This document shows, one piece after another, positions 39,830 through 48,034 of a stretch of 51,777 nt of DNA. Numbering within the stretch: the stretch's first letter is position 1; each line of letters opens with the position of its first letter. This stretch comes from Rubrobacter sp. (GTDB lineage: Bacteria; Chloroflexota; Chloroflexia; Thermobaculales; Thermobaculaceae), in the NCBI GenBank assembly GCA_016781735.1, contig JADDPT010000072.1:1-51777 (forward strand), read 5' to 3'. The position numbers and the translations under genes were made by a program. The notes below the pieces were generated by a model. It had not been told where the DNA came from and ran no database searches. It saw nothing but the letters and a program-made list of their open reading frames with translations.

Positions 39830-40324
39830 TCACGGCTGGACTCCCACTCGCTCGAGTTCCCTGCGGATCGTCGCGGGAAACAGTAGCTTCCGTTCCGACC
39901 TGTATACCTCTTTGCCGCCTGCGTCGAAGAGTACAAGGGCGGGTACACCACTCGCTTTTAGCTGGCTATGTACCTGCCGCCCCACACCATCACCTATGTT
40001 CAGACGCTCGACTTCCAGGTGATGACCGTACTCCGTCTCCAGCCCGTCAACTACGAGCTTCATCGAGAGGGACGCCGCTCACGTGTCCGAGAACAGCAAC
40101 ACGAGCACCGGCCTGCCGGCCCCGATGCGTGACCTGAGCTGCGACGCGTCCCCGAGTGTGCTCCTGCCCGTGCGCAGCCGTGTCCACAGCGCTGCGGTGC
40201 CAAACAGCCCGCTCAACGTGACCACTGCTCCGGCACCTGGCCGACTCAGAGCGGCAAGCACGGCGCCCGCCAGCGCCAGCGCGCCGCCGACGACGAACAG
40301 CGAATACCTGTTGACGAAGTCCAA
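39830..40324 (-). CDS. Candidate selenocysteine-containing membrane-anchored thioredoxin-like protein (TGA at 40079-40081 read as Sec)
   Basis: TTG start (40324) after GAGGTGG. Read-through product: LDFVNRYSLFVVGGALALAGAVLAALSRPGAGAVVTLSGLFGTAALWTRLRTGRSTLGDASQLRSRIGAGRPVLVLLFSDT-U-AASLSMKLVVDGLETEYGHHLEVERLNIGDGVGRQVHSQLKASGVPALVLFDAGGKEVYRSERKLLFPATIRRELERVGVQP. The TGA aligns with the catalytic Cys of a Trx CxxC; cis-Pro 'GVPALVLFD' present. Confidence 0.65.
40045..40074 (-). promoter_or_regulatory. Candidate bacterial SECIS stem-loop
   Basis: Hand-folded RNA nt +5 to +34 after UGA: CGUC/GACG lower stem, small internal loop, CUCGA/UCG(U)AG upper stem with bulged U, apical loop UGAAGC starting at +17 with G at loop position 2. 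Confidence 0.45.
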
Positions 40325-40430
40325 TCGACCACCTCTCGTTCTATCGCTAAGTAGCGCCTGTGTTACCGATCCAGTCGGGTTGCAAGCGAGGTGCCAGCTT
40401 GTACAATGCTTTCGGTCAAGCCACGGCATC

Positions 40431-41219
40431 ATGGCACAGCCTTGCGAGGGATACGGATTGCTTGCAGCACGACTCCGCCGCGTCCGGGACCTGACGCTGT
40501 TCGAGATCAACGACGACGAATATCTGGTCGTTGCGTGCGACTCGGACGGCGGAATCGGCGCGAAGGCCGGGGATGTCGTGCAGGTAACGGCTCGAGAGGT
40601 GGGTATCTTCGCCCTCAGGGTGCCGCTGTTCGAGGTGCTCGCCTGTGGCGCTATGCCCTTCCTGGTGGTCGACTGCCTCTCCATGGAGATGGAGCAGTAC
40701 GGCGAGGTGATCATTGCGGCAATCAGAGAGTACGCAGCGCAAGCCGGTCTGACGGACGACGTGCAATTTACGGGAAGCACCGAAGAGAACGTGCCCACAA
40801 TTCAGACAGGGATCGGAGTGTCGGTCCTCGGTGTGGTGAAGAGAGACGGCCTGCGCATGGGGACGGCGCGGGCAGGCGACACGGTAGCCTGCGCGGGAGT
40901 GCCCAAGAGCGGGCCCAAGTATCAGCTGGGCACCGACGATCCAGCGTTACTTTCGCTGCCGGAGCTTATGTACTTGAGAGCTTCCACACGGGTAAACGAT
41001 ATCCTGCCCGTCGGTTCCCGGGGGGTTCGCTATGAGGCGATGCAGCTGGCGGCGAGTGCCGGGCTCCGCTTCGAAGCGCTGACCCAGCCGGAAGTGGATA
41101 TGCACCAGTCCGCCGGACCCTCCACCTGTGCGCTCTTTACCGCTGCAGCTGTTGACGTCGAGGCGTTGCGCGACGAGTTGAGTACTCCGGTGTTTGTGAT
41201 AGGAAGGGTGATACAGTGA
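40431..41219 (+). CDS. AIR synthase-related (PurM-fold) protein, CblS/alpha-ribazole kinase-like
   Basis: 'LLVVACDSDGGIGAKAGDVVQVTAREVGIFALRVPLFEVLACGAMPFLVV', 'TGSTEENVPTIQTGIGVSVLG'; 4-bp overlap with the next gene; exact family from memory only. Confidence 0.65.
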   Translation: MAQPCEGYGLLAARLRRVRDLTLFEINDDEYLVVACDSDGGIGAKAGDVVQVTAREVGIFALRVPLFEVLACGAMPFLVVDCLSMEMEQYGEVIIAAIREYAAQAGLTDDVQFTGSTEENVPTIQTGIGVSVLGVVKRDGLRMGTARAGDTVACAGVPKSGPKYQLGTDDPALLSLPELMYLRASTRVNDILPVGSRGVRYEAMQLAASAGLRFEALTQPEVDMHQSAGPSTCALFTAAAVDVEALRDELSTPVFVIGRVIQ

Positions 41220-42235
41220 CCGTGGAGGCACGTTCTATGGACCCAAGGGTGCTCGCCAAGCTGGAGGGGTGCCTCACCGGCGTGGCAGTTGGCGACGCGA
41301 TGGGGATGCCCTCTGAGCTGTGGTCGCGCCAAAAGGTGAAACGGCGATTCGGCAGGATAACCGGTTTCCTGCCCGGCCCTGACGATCATTTCATCGTGGC
41401 GGGATACGCCGCCGGCCAGTTCACCGACGATACGGCGCAGACTCTGCGGCTCAGCGAGGCGATCATTGCTTCCGGAGGTGAGGTGCTGCCGGGCGAGGTT
41501 GCGCAAGCGATCCTGCGCTGGGCCGAGGAGACAGACGCCTTCGCCACAAGCGCGCTCGGGCCCTCATCGCAGAAGGCGCTTCTAGCCATCAAGGCAGGCA
41601 CGCCCGTAGAGGAGGCCGGTGGCTCGGGCGACACGAACGGAGCGGCGATGCGAATAGCGCCCGTTGGTCTGATCCGGAAGCCGAGCAGCATACCCTTGCT
41701 AGTTGACGCCGTCCAGCAGGCGTGCCTGGCCACCCACAACACGAACGTTGCCATCGCCGGAGCAGCGATGCTCGCAGCCGCCATCTCAACAGCGGTCGAG
41801 ACAGACGAGTGGAATGTCATACTCGAGCGCGCGGCCGAGGCATACCACGAAGGTATGACGCGCGGCAACGACGTCTTCGGCGCCTCCTCGCTGGCGCGAC
41901 TCGAGATCGCGCTTGGCATAGTCAGGGAGGACACGGAGGAAGAAGCGGTGCTTAGCCGGCTGTACGACGTGATAGGCAGCGGCGTAGCCATTACAGAGGC
42001 AGTGCCGGTCGCCATAGCCCTCGCCGTTTCCGCGGACGGTGACCCTGTCCGCGCGAGCCTGCTCGCGGCCAACCTCGGCGGAGATTGCGACACGGTAGGC
42101 GCGATGGCCGGGGGACTCTGCGGCGCATACTCCGGCATCACGGCATTCCCCGACGTAATGATTCGGCAGATCGAAGAGGTGAACGCGGTGGACCTGCGAG
42201 GTGTCGCCCGCCGGCTGGCACCGTACAGGTGTTAG
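41216..42235 (+). CDS. ADP-ribosylglycohydrolase family protein
   Basis: 339-aa; 'LEGCLTGVAVGDAMGMPSELW', 'GQFTDDTAQTLRLSEAI', 'NLGGDCDTVGAMAGGLCGAYSG'. Confidence 0.92.
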   Translation: MTVEARSMDPRVLAKLEGCLTGVAVGDAMGMPSELWSRQKVKRRFGRITGFLPGPDDHFIVAGYAAGQFTDDTAQTLRLSEAIIASGGEVLPGEVAQAILRWAEETDAFATSALGPSSQKALLAIKAGTPVEEAGGSGDTNGAAMRIAPVGLIRKPSSIPLLVDAVQQACLATHNTNVAIAGAAMLAAAISTAVETDEWNVILERAAEAYHEGMTRGNDVFGASSLARLEIALGIVREDTEEEAVLSRLYDVIGSGVAITEAVPVAIALAVSADGDPVRASLLAANLGGDCDTVGAMAGGLCGAYSGITAFPDVMIRQIEEVNAVDLRGVARRLAPYRC

Positions 42236-42245
42236 GAGGCAGGGT

Positions 42246-43178
42246 ATGAAAAGGCTCATCATTGACACCGACACCGCCTCCGACGATGCGGTGGCGCTGC
42301 TCCTAGCTCTGCGGCACCCTGCCACACGTGTGGAGGCGATAACAGTAGTCGCGGGAAATGTGCCGCTCGCGCAGGCGGTGACAAACGCCCTCGTCACCGT
42401 GGACGTGGCCGAGACCTACCAACCGCCCGTCTACATCGGCGCCTCGGGGCCACTAGCAGGAGACCTCAGGACCGCCGAGTCCGTGCACGGAGCGAACGGC
42501 ATGGGGAATATACCACTGCCGGACCCGAGTGGGAAGCCCGCGGAGGGAGATGCGCCGGAGGCGATTGTCGCGGCCGCCCGTGCCGCTCCAGGCGAGCTCA
42601 CACTCGTCACTCTGGGACCGCTGACCAACGTGGCCCTCGCTCTCGACCTTGAGCCGACACTTGGCACCCTGCTCAAGGAGGTCTACGTGATGGGCGGGAC
42701 GTCAGACCATCTGGGGAACATCACTCCCAGCGCGGAGTTCAATATCTGGGTGGACCCGGTGGCCGCTAGAAGGGTGTTTCATGCCGGGTTCAGGCTGACG
42801 ATGGTGGGCTGGGACATCTCGCGCAAGTACGCCGTGATCGATGACCCAACGGCGGAGCGGCTTCGGGCGCTGGGTACGCGGCGGGCCCGGTTTGCCATGG
42901 ATATCAACCGGTCCCTACGCCAGTTCTGCCGCGACTATACCCACATAGACGGCATAGACATGCCCGACCCTATCACGGTCGCGGTAGTTATCGAACCTGA
43001 GATGCTCACGCGCTCCGTGGAGCGATACGTGGACGTGGAGACAGAGGGCGAGATCACGCGCGGCGCCACGATCGTAGACTACCTCGGCGTACTCAGGAGG
43101 GAACCGAACGCGCGGGTGTGTCTTGAGACAGACGCTGAGCGGTTTCTCACGCTCGTCTTCGACCTGCTTGGTAACTGA
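42246..43178 (+). CDS. Nucleoside hydrolase (IUNH family)
   Basis: 'KRLIIDTDTASDDAVALLLALRHP', 'LTLVTLGPLTNVALAL', 'EVYVMGGTSDHLGNITPSAEFNIWVDPVAA'. Confidence 0.94.
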   Translation: MKRLIIDTDTASDDAVALLLALRHPATRVEAITVVAGNVPLAQAVTNALVTVDVAETYQPPVYIGASGPLAGDLRTAESVHGANGMGNIPLPDPSGKPAEGDAPEAIVAAARAAPGELTLVTLGPLTNVALALDLEPTLGTLLKEVYVMGGTSDHLGNITPSAEFNIWVDPVAARRVFHAGFRLTMVGWDISRKYAVIDDPTAERLRALGTRRARFAMDINRSLRQFCRDYTHIDGIDMPDPITVAVVIEPEMLTRSVERYVDVETEGEITRGATIVDYLGVLRREPNARVCLETDAERFLTLVFDLLGN

Positions 43179-43200
43179 GGCAGCATCTGCTGAAGCTCAG
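43175..43200. terminator. Candidate bidirectional terminator between convergent genes
   Basis: CTGAG-G-CAGC-ATCT-GCTG-AAG-CTCAG inverted repeat between convergent stops (43178/43202). Confidence 0.4.
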
Positions 43201-43201
43201 C

Positions 43202-43888
43202 CTACGTGACGGGGACGCTCTCCTTCAGGACGTAGCCGATGCCGCGCACAGTATGGATCAGGTCGGGCTCGCCGCCCGCCGTCAGCTTCGCGCGCAGGTA
43301 GCTTATGTAAACCTTCACCGCGTCGGAGTCGATGTCGTACGTGTAGCCCCAGACGCGCTCGAAGATGGCCTCCTTGCTCACTACTTGTCCAGCGTGCCGG
43401 ACGAGGAACTCGAGCAGGTCGTACTCGCGCGTCGTCAGATCAACCGACCTGCCGTCCCTCACCGCCTCGCGCGCAGCGGTATTGAGAGTCAGGTCGTCCA
43501 CCCGCAGCACCTCCCTGCCCTGCGGCTGTCTCCGCCGAAGCGCTGCCCGCATCCTGGCAAGTAGCTCGTCGAAGCTGAAGGGCTTCGCTATGTAGTCGTC
43601 CGCACCCGCGTCAAGCCCCTCTATCTTATCCTCCGTCGCATCCTTCGCGGTGAGCATGATGATCGGGAGGGTGGGGTCGAGTCCCTGTCGCAGCCGCAGG
43701 CACACCTCGAAGCCGTTCATTCCGGGCAGCATCACGTCCAGCACCACTATGTCGGGCGGCTTGTCGCGCGCGGCGTCCAGGCCGGCCTCCCCCGTGCGGG
43801 CGACATCCACGGTATAGCCCTTGAAGGAGAGCCCACGACGCAGGAAGTCAGCTATGTGTTCCTCGTCCTCTATAATGAGTACACGCAT
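43202..43888 (-). CDS. OmpR-family response regulator (no adjacent kinase)
   Basis: 'MRVLIIEDEEHIADFLRRGLSFKGY', 'VVLDVMLPGMNGFEVC', 'VWGYTYDIDSDAVKVYISYLRAKL'; start at 43888 preferred. Confidence 0.93.
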   Translation of the reverse strand: MRVLIIEDEEHIADFLRRGLSFKGYTVDVARTGEAGLDAARDKPPDIVVLDVMLPGMNGFEVCLRLRQGLDPTLPIIMLTAKDATEDKIEGLDAGADDYIAKPFSFDELLARMRAALRRRQPQGREVLRVDDLTLNTAAREAVRDGRSVDLTTREYDLLEFLVRHAGQVVSKEAIFERVWGYTYDIDSDAVKVYISYLRAKLTAGGEPDLIHTVRGIGYVLKESVPVT

Positions 43889-43954
43889 GGCGCCTCCCCT
43901 GATAGGTACACCGTCAGGCCAGTATATCAAGCCGAGCATGAGGGTCCGCTCTGC

Positions 43955-43983
43955 TTGACGACCCTCTGGCCTTGTGCTACATT
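43955..43983 (+). promoter_or_regulatory. Sigma70-type promoter for the BMP/nucleoside ABC operon
   Basis: TTGACG - 17 nt - TACATT, 56 bp before the GTG at 44039. Confidence 0.55.
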
Positions 43984-44038
43984 ACAGCGCCATTAGCTTC
44001 CTTGGCGCACCTCGTGCAGCCGTTGCCGGGCGGTCCCC

Positions 44039-45283
44039 GTGCTAGACCTGGAGAAATCATTGACACGGGAGTTCGCGCTGTTCCTTCTCATCGTTAGCAT
44101 GCTGCTCGCCGCCTGCGGCCAGGACGCCGCCACCACGCCGTCCACGGGCGATGTGGCTCCAGTAGGCACTGGCGGTCCGGGGCCAACCACCGTGCCGATA
44201 ACTCCGCAGGAGACACAGGCGGGCACGGGCGGTGGCACCGCCGAGGTCCCTGCGAGCGAGACGGAGACCATGCCAGGTACAGGCGCCACCGGGACCGCGG
44301 GGGCCGGCGCGTTGCCCGACGCTACCGGCACAACCGGCGCGACCAGGCAGATAAAGGTTGCACTGATGCTGAACGGCACACTCGGGGACAAGGGGTTCTT
44401 CGATTCGGCGAAAGCGGGTGTTGACCGCGCCGAGAAGGAGTTGGGCGCCGAGGTAGTACAAGTGGTGGAGGAGCCAGATCGCTCGAACTGGGAGCCCACT
44501 CTGCGGCAACTCGCGGACACAGAGGCCGACGTCATAGTGCTCGGCACCTTCGACATGTCGGACGCGTTGAACGCGGTCGCGCCCGAGTATGAAGACAAGA
44601 CGTTCATTTTTTTCGACGCGACAGTTGACCAGCCGAACGTGGCAAACATAGTCTACTCGCAGAACGAAGGCTCCTTCCTGGCAGGCGTGCTTGCGAGCTG
44701 CGCGTCCCAGAGCGACCTCGAGAACTTGAGCGGTGAGAACGTGGTCGGCGCGGTTGGCGGCTCTAATATTCCTGTAATCAACGACTTCATCGTCGGATAC
44801 GAGCAGGGGGCTAAGTACTTCAACAAGGACACGAAGGTTCTCAAGTCGTACAACAGCGGCCCGCAAGCCTTCGAGGACCCCGCGAAGGGCAAGGAGCTAG
44901 CGCTGGCGCAGTTCGATCAGGGCGCGAACGTAGTCTTCAACGTGGCAGGCAAGACGGGGCTTGGCGTGCTTGAGGCCGCTGCAGATGAGGGCCGCTACTC
45001 CATCGGCGTGGACCAGAACCAGAACAACCTGCACCCAGGCAGTGTGCTCTCCAGCATGCTCAAGCGGGTGGACAACTCTGTATTCGACCTCCTGCAGATG
45101 GAGGCGACGGGTGGGTTGGAGACCGGCAAGACCTACCCGTACGGCATCCAGAATGAGGGCGTGGGACTGGCCCAGGACGAGCTGTACGAGCAGCATGTTC
45201 CTCAGGAGTGCAAGGATCAGGTTGAGCAGGCGAAGGCCGACATCCTAAGCAAGCAGGTCGTTGTGGAGACCGCCCTCAAGTAG
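44039..45283 (+). CDS. BMP/PnrA-like nucleoside-binding lipoprotein
   Basis: Lipobox 'MLLAACGQ', low-complexity G/T/P linker, then 'IKVALMLNGTLGDKGFFDSAKAGVDRAEKELGAEV', 'GEDQN'-type 'SIGVDQNQNN'. Confidence 0.9.
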   Translation: MLDLEKSLTREFALFLLIVSMLLAACGQDAATTPSTGDVAPVGTGGPGPTTVPITPQETQAGTGGGTAEVPASETETMPGTGATGTAGAGALPDATGTTGATRQIKVALMLNGTLGDKGFFDSAKAGVDRAEKELGAEVVQVVEEPDRSNWEPTLRQLADTEADVIVLGTFDMSDALNAVAPEYEDKTFIFFDATVDQPNVANIVYSQNEGSFLAGVLASCASQSDLENLSGENVVGAVGGSNIPVINDFIVGYEQGAKYFNKDTKVLKSYNSGPQAFEDPAKGKELALAQFDQGANVVFNVAGKTGLGVLEAAADEGRYSIGVDQNQNNLHPGSVLSSMLKRVDNSVFDLLQMEATGGLETGKTYPYGIQNEGVGLAQDELYEQHVPQECKDQVEQAKADILSKQVVVETALK

Positions 45284-45300
45284 GATGACGTACCGGCGGA

Positions 45301-45335
45301 GCGAGGGGGGGCGCGGCATGCCGTATCCCCCTCGC
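45301..45335. terminator. Stem-loop between BMP lipoprotein gene and ABC ATPase
   Basis: GCGAGGGGG ... CCCCCTCGC, 9-bp perfect outer stem, with internal CGGCATGCCG palindrome. Confidence 0.6.
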
Positions 45336-45422
45336 CAGCGACCGTCCTGTCGGCGCGGGCACAATTCCTAACCGCCTGGGTTCACGCTCGGCCGTTCCCA
45401 TCCACTCGAGGGATGTTGACCT

Positions 45423-46982
45423 TTGCTGCAGGGAGAAGTGATGAGCGGAGACGCAAACGCTCCGAGCGCGCCCATCGTGCGAATGCGCGGGATCACTAAG
45501 CAGTTTCCGGGCGTGCTGGCCAACGACGCGGTCGATTTCGACCTCCGCGAGCGAGAGGTACATGCGCTCGTCGGAGAAAACGGCGCGGGCAAGAGCACGC
45601 TGATGAAGATACTCTTCGGGCTCTACACCTCGGACTCCGGCACGATCGAGGTAGACAGTCGGGAAGTCCAGATTGCCACGCCGCAGAACGCACTCGACCT
45701 CGGCATCGGCATGGTGCACCAGCACTTCATGTTGATACCCTCGCTCACCGTGGCGGAGAACATAGTCCTGGGGGCGGAACCGAGACGCGGCCCTTTCTTA
45801 GACCTCTCCCGATCTATTCAGAGGACAAGGGAGCTGTCGGACCGATACGGTCTCAGGGTACGGCCCGAGGCGACAGTGCAGAGTATTTCCGTTGGCCAGC
45901 GGCAGCGCGTCGAGATACTCAAGACGCTCTCCCGGGGCGTGAAGGTACTCATCCTGGACGAGCCAACGGCTGTGCTCACCCCCCAGGAGACGGATGACCT
46001 GTTCCGCGTGCTGCGCGGTTTGGTGTCCCAGGGGATGAGCGTCGTGCTGATCACACACAAGCTGCGAGAGGTGCTTGCCGCCTCGGACCGCGTGACGGTG
46101 ATGCGCGCGGGCCGGCACATCGGCACCGTCGACACGGCAGCTACGGACACGGAAGAGCTTGCACGGATGATGGTTGGGCGTGAGGTGCTCTTCCGTGTTG
46201 AGAAGAAGCCGGCACAGCCGCGAGAGACGCTGCTGGAGGTGCGCGATCTCCAGGCCCTGGATAATCGCGGCCTGCCCGCTGTACGAGGAGTGTCGTTCAG
46301 CCTCCGCCGCGGCGAGATCTACGGCATCGCCGGCGTGGAGGGAAACGGTCAGAGCGAGCTTATCGAGGCGCTCACGGGGCTGCGCCGACCCACCGGTGGC
46401 AGGTTATTGCTCGGGGGCAAGCCGGTTGAGGGATCCTCCCCGCGCAGGCTGCGGGAGCTTGGCGTGGCCCACGTGCCCGAGGACCGACTGATCTACGGAA
46501 CGAGCTCGACGTCGAGCGTCGCTGACAACGCGATAATGGGGTTTCACTACCGAAAACCGCTTGCAGAGAAGATTTGGTTATTGAAGGGGCGCGTAATCAG
46601 TTGGGCGCGCAAGCTAATTCAGGGCTTCGATGTGCGTGGCGCTCGGCCGGACACCCTGATAGGCTCGCTCTCAGGCGGCAACATGCAAAAGGTCGTCCTC
46701 GCTCGTGAGATGAGCCGCCAGCCGAACGTGCTCATCGCAGCGCAGCCGACCCGGGGGGTGGACGTGGGCGCCATCGAGTTCATCCACAGCAAGCTCATAG
46801 AGTACCGAGACGCTGGCGCGGCGGTGTTGCTGATCTCGGCCGAGCTTTCCGAGGTCATGTCGCTGTCCGACCGGATCGGTGTCATATTCAACGGACGGAT
46901 AGTGGCCGAGTTCGATGCCGGCACCGTAACGGAGCACCAGCTGGGGCTGTACATGCTTGGCGCGGGGAAGGTGAGCGCGTGA
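45423..46982 (+). CDS. Nucleoside/sugar ABC transporter ATP-binding protein (two-domain, NupO/YufO-like)
   Basis: 519-aa; 'MRGITKQFPGVLANDAVDFDLREREVHALVGENGAGKSTLMKIL', 'VHQHFMLIPSLTVAENIVLG', 'AQPTRGVDVGAIEFIH'. Confidence 0.94.
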   Translation: MLQGEVMSGDANAPSAPIVRMRGITKQFPGVLANDAVDFDLREREVHALVGENGAGKSTLMKILFGLYTSDSGTIEVDSREVQIATPQNALDLGIGMVHQHFMLIPSLTVAENIVLGAEPRRGPFLDLSRSIQRTRELSDRYGLRVRPEATVQSISVGQRQRVEILKTLSRGVKVLILDEPTAVLTPQETDDLFRVLRGLVSQGMSVVLITHKLREVLAASDRVTVMRAGRHIGTVDTAATDTEELARMMVGREVLFRVEKKPAQPRETLLEVRDLQALDNRGLPAVRGVSFSLRRGEIYGIAGVEGNGQSELIEALTGLRRPTGGRLLLGGKPVEGSSPRRLRELGVAHVPEDRLIYGTSSTSSVADNAIMGFHYRKPLAEKIWLLKGRVISWARKLIQGFDVRGARPDTLIGSLSGGNMQKVVLAREMSRQPNVLIAAQPTRGVDVGAIEFIHSKLIEYRDAGAAVLLISAELSEVMSLSDRIGVIFNGRIVAEFDAGTVTEHQLGLYMLGAGKVSA

Positions 46983-48022
46983 GGGCTCGCAGGCTAATAA
47001 TCGAGGCGCTCCCACCGATACTGTCCTTGCTGGCCGCGCTGCTGGTGGCCGCTCTCATTATCCTCGCACTCGGCGAGAACCCCGTGACTGTGTACCGTGC
47101 GCTGCTCTTTGAGCCGTTCTCAAGCCTCCGAACGTTCGGCAGGGTGCTGGAGGTGCTCGTACCGCTACTGCTCTCGGGACTCGCGGTGGCTGTTGCGTTC
47201 CGTGCCGGTGTGTTCAACCTTGGGGTGGAGGGCCAACTCTACTTGGGCGCATTCGCCGCCGCCTGGGTGGGCTTTACGCTGGCGGCGCCGGGCTTCCTGC
47301 AGATTCCGGCAGCAATGGCGTTCGGCGCGATCGTTGGAGCGCTCTACGCCCTCATACCAGCTCTGCTACGCGCCTACTTCAACGCCGACGAGATAGTAAC
47401 TACCATCATGCTCAACTACGTCGCTTTCAGCCTCACAAACTATCTCATCACGGGACCGTTCCGGCCACCGGACGCCGGCAGTGCGCAGTCCGAAGCTATA
47501 GCATTGACCGCTCACCTTGGCCGGTGGCTGCCTCCCTCCAGAGCACACATCGGCGTGTTCATCGCGCTCGCGCTCGCAGTGCTCCTGTACCTACTCCTGT
47601 ATCGGACGACGATAGGCTACGAGCTGCGGATGGCGGGGGCTAACCCTCGCTTCGCCGAGTACGGCGGCGTAAGCGTGCGCCGAACGATCATCATGGCAAT
47701 GATCTTCAGCGGGCTGCTTGCCGGGCTCGTGGGGGCTGTCGAGGTGCTGGGAATACAGTACCGCTTCCGTGCAGGCTTCTCACCCGGCTACGGCTTTGAC
47801 GGTATCACCGTGGCGTTGCTGGCGCGGGTCGAGCCACTTGCAATACCGCTTGCGGCGCTGCTTTTTGCGGCATTACGGGCGGGAGCGAGTATCGTGCAAC
47901 TGAACACGGAACTCGGGCGTGAGGTAGTGGACGTGCTACAGGCGATCATAATACTCTTCGTCACGGCCGAGGGACTATGGTACTTCCTGCGTAGGCGCCG
48001 CGCCTTGTGGGCAAGCGGGTAG
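46979..48022 (+). CDS. Nucleoside ABC transporter permease (NupP-like)
   Basis: 347-aa multi-TM; 'AGVFNLGVEGQLYLGAFAAAWVG', 'NADEIVTTIMLNYVAFSLTNYL'; GTGA overlap with upstream stop. Confidence 0.93.
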   Translation: MRARRLIIEALPPILSLLAALLVAALIILALGENPVTVYRALLFEPFSSLRTFGRVLEVLVPLLLSGLAVAVAFRAGVFNLGVEGQLYLGAFAAAWVGFTLAAPGFLQIPAAMAFGAIVGALYALIPALLRAYFNADEIVTTIMLNYVAFSLTNYLITGPFRPPDAGSAQSEAIALTAHLGRWLPPSRAHIGVFIALALAVLLYLLLYRTTIGYELRMAGANPRFAEYGGVSVRRTIIMAMIFSGLLAGLVGAVEVLGIQYRFRAGFSPGYGFDGITVALLARVEPLAIPLAALLFAALRAGASIVQLNTELGREVVDVLQAIIILFVTAEGLWYFLRRRRALWASG

Positions 48023-48034
48023 GGTCACATACGA

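Noticed and set aside
40079-40798. 240-codon minus ORF upstream of the in-frame TGA taken at full length
   Set aside because: The part beyond about 40324 is antisense to the PurM-fold gene and has no domain character; only the TTG(40324)-onward segment looks like real protein.
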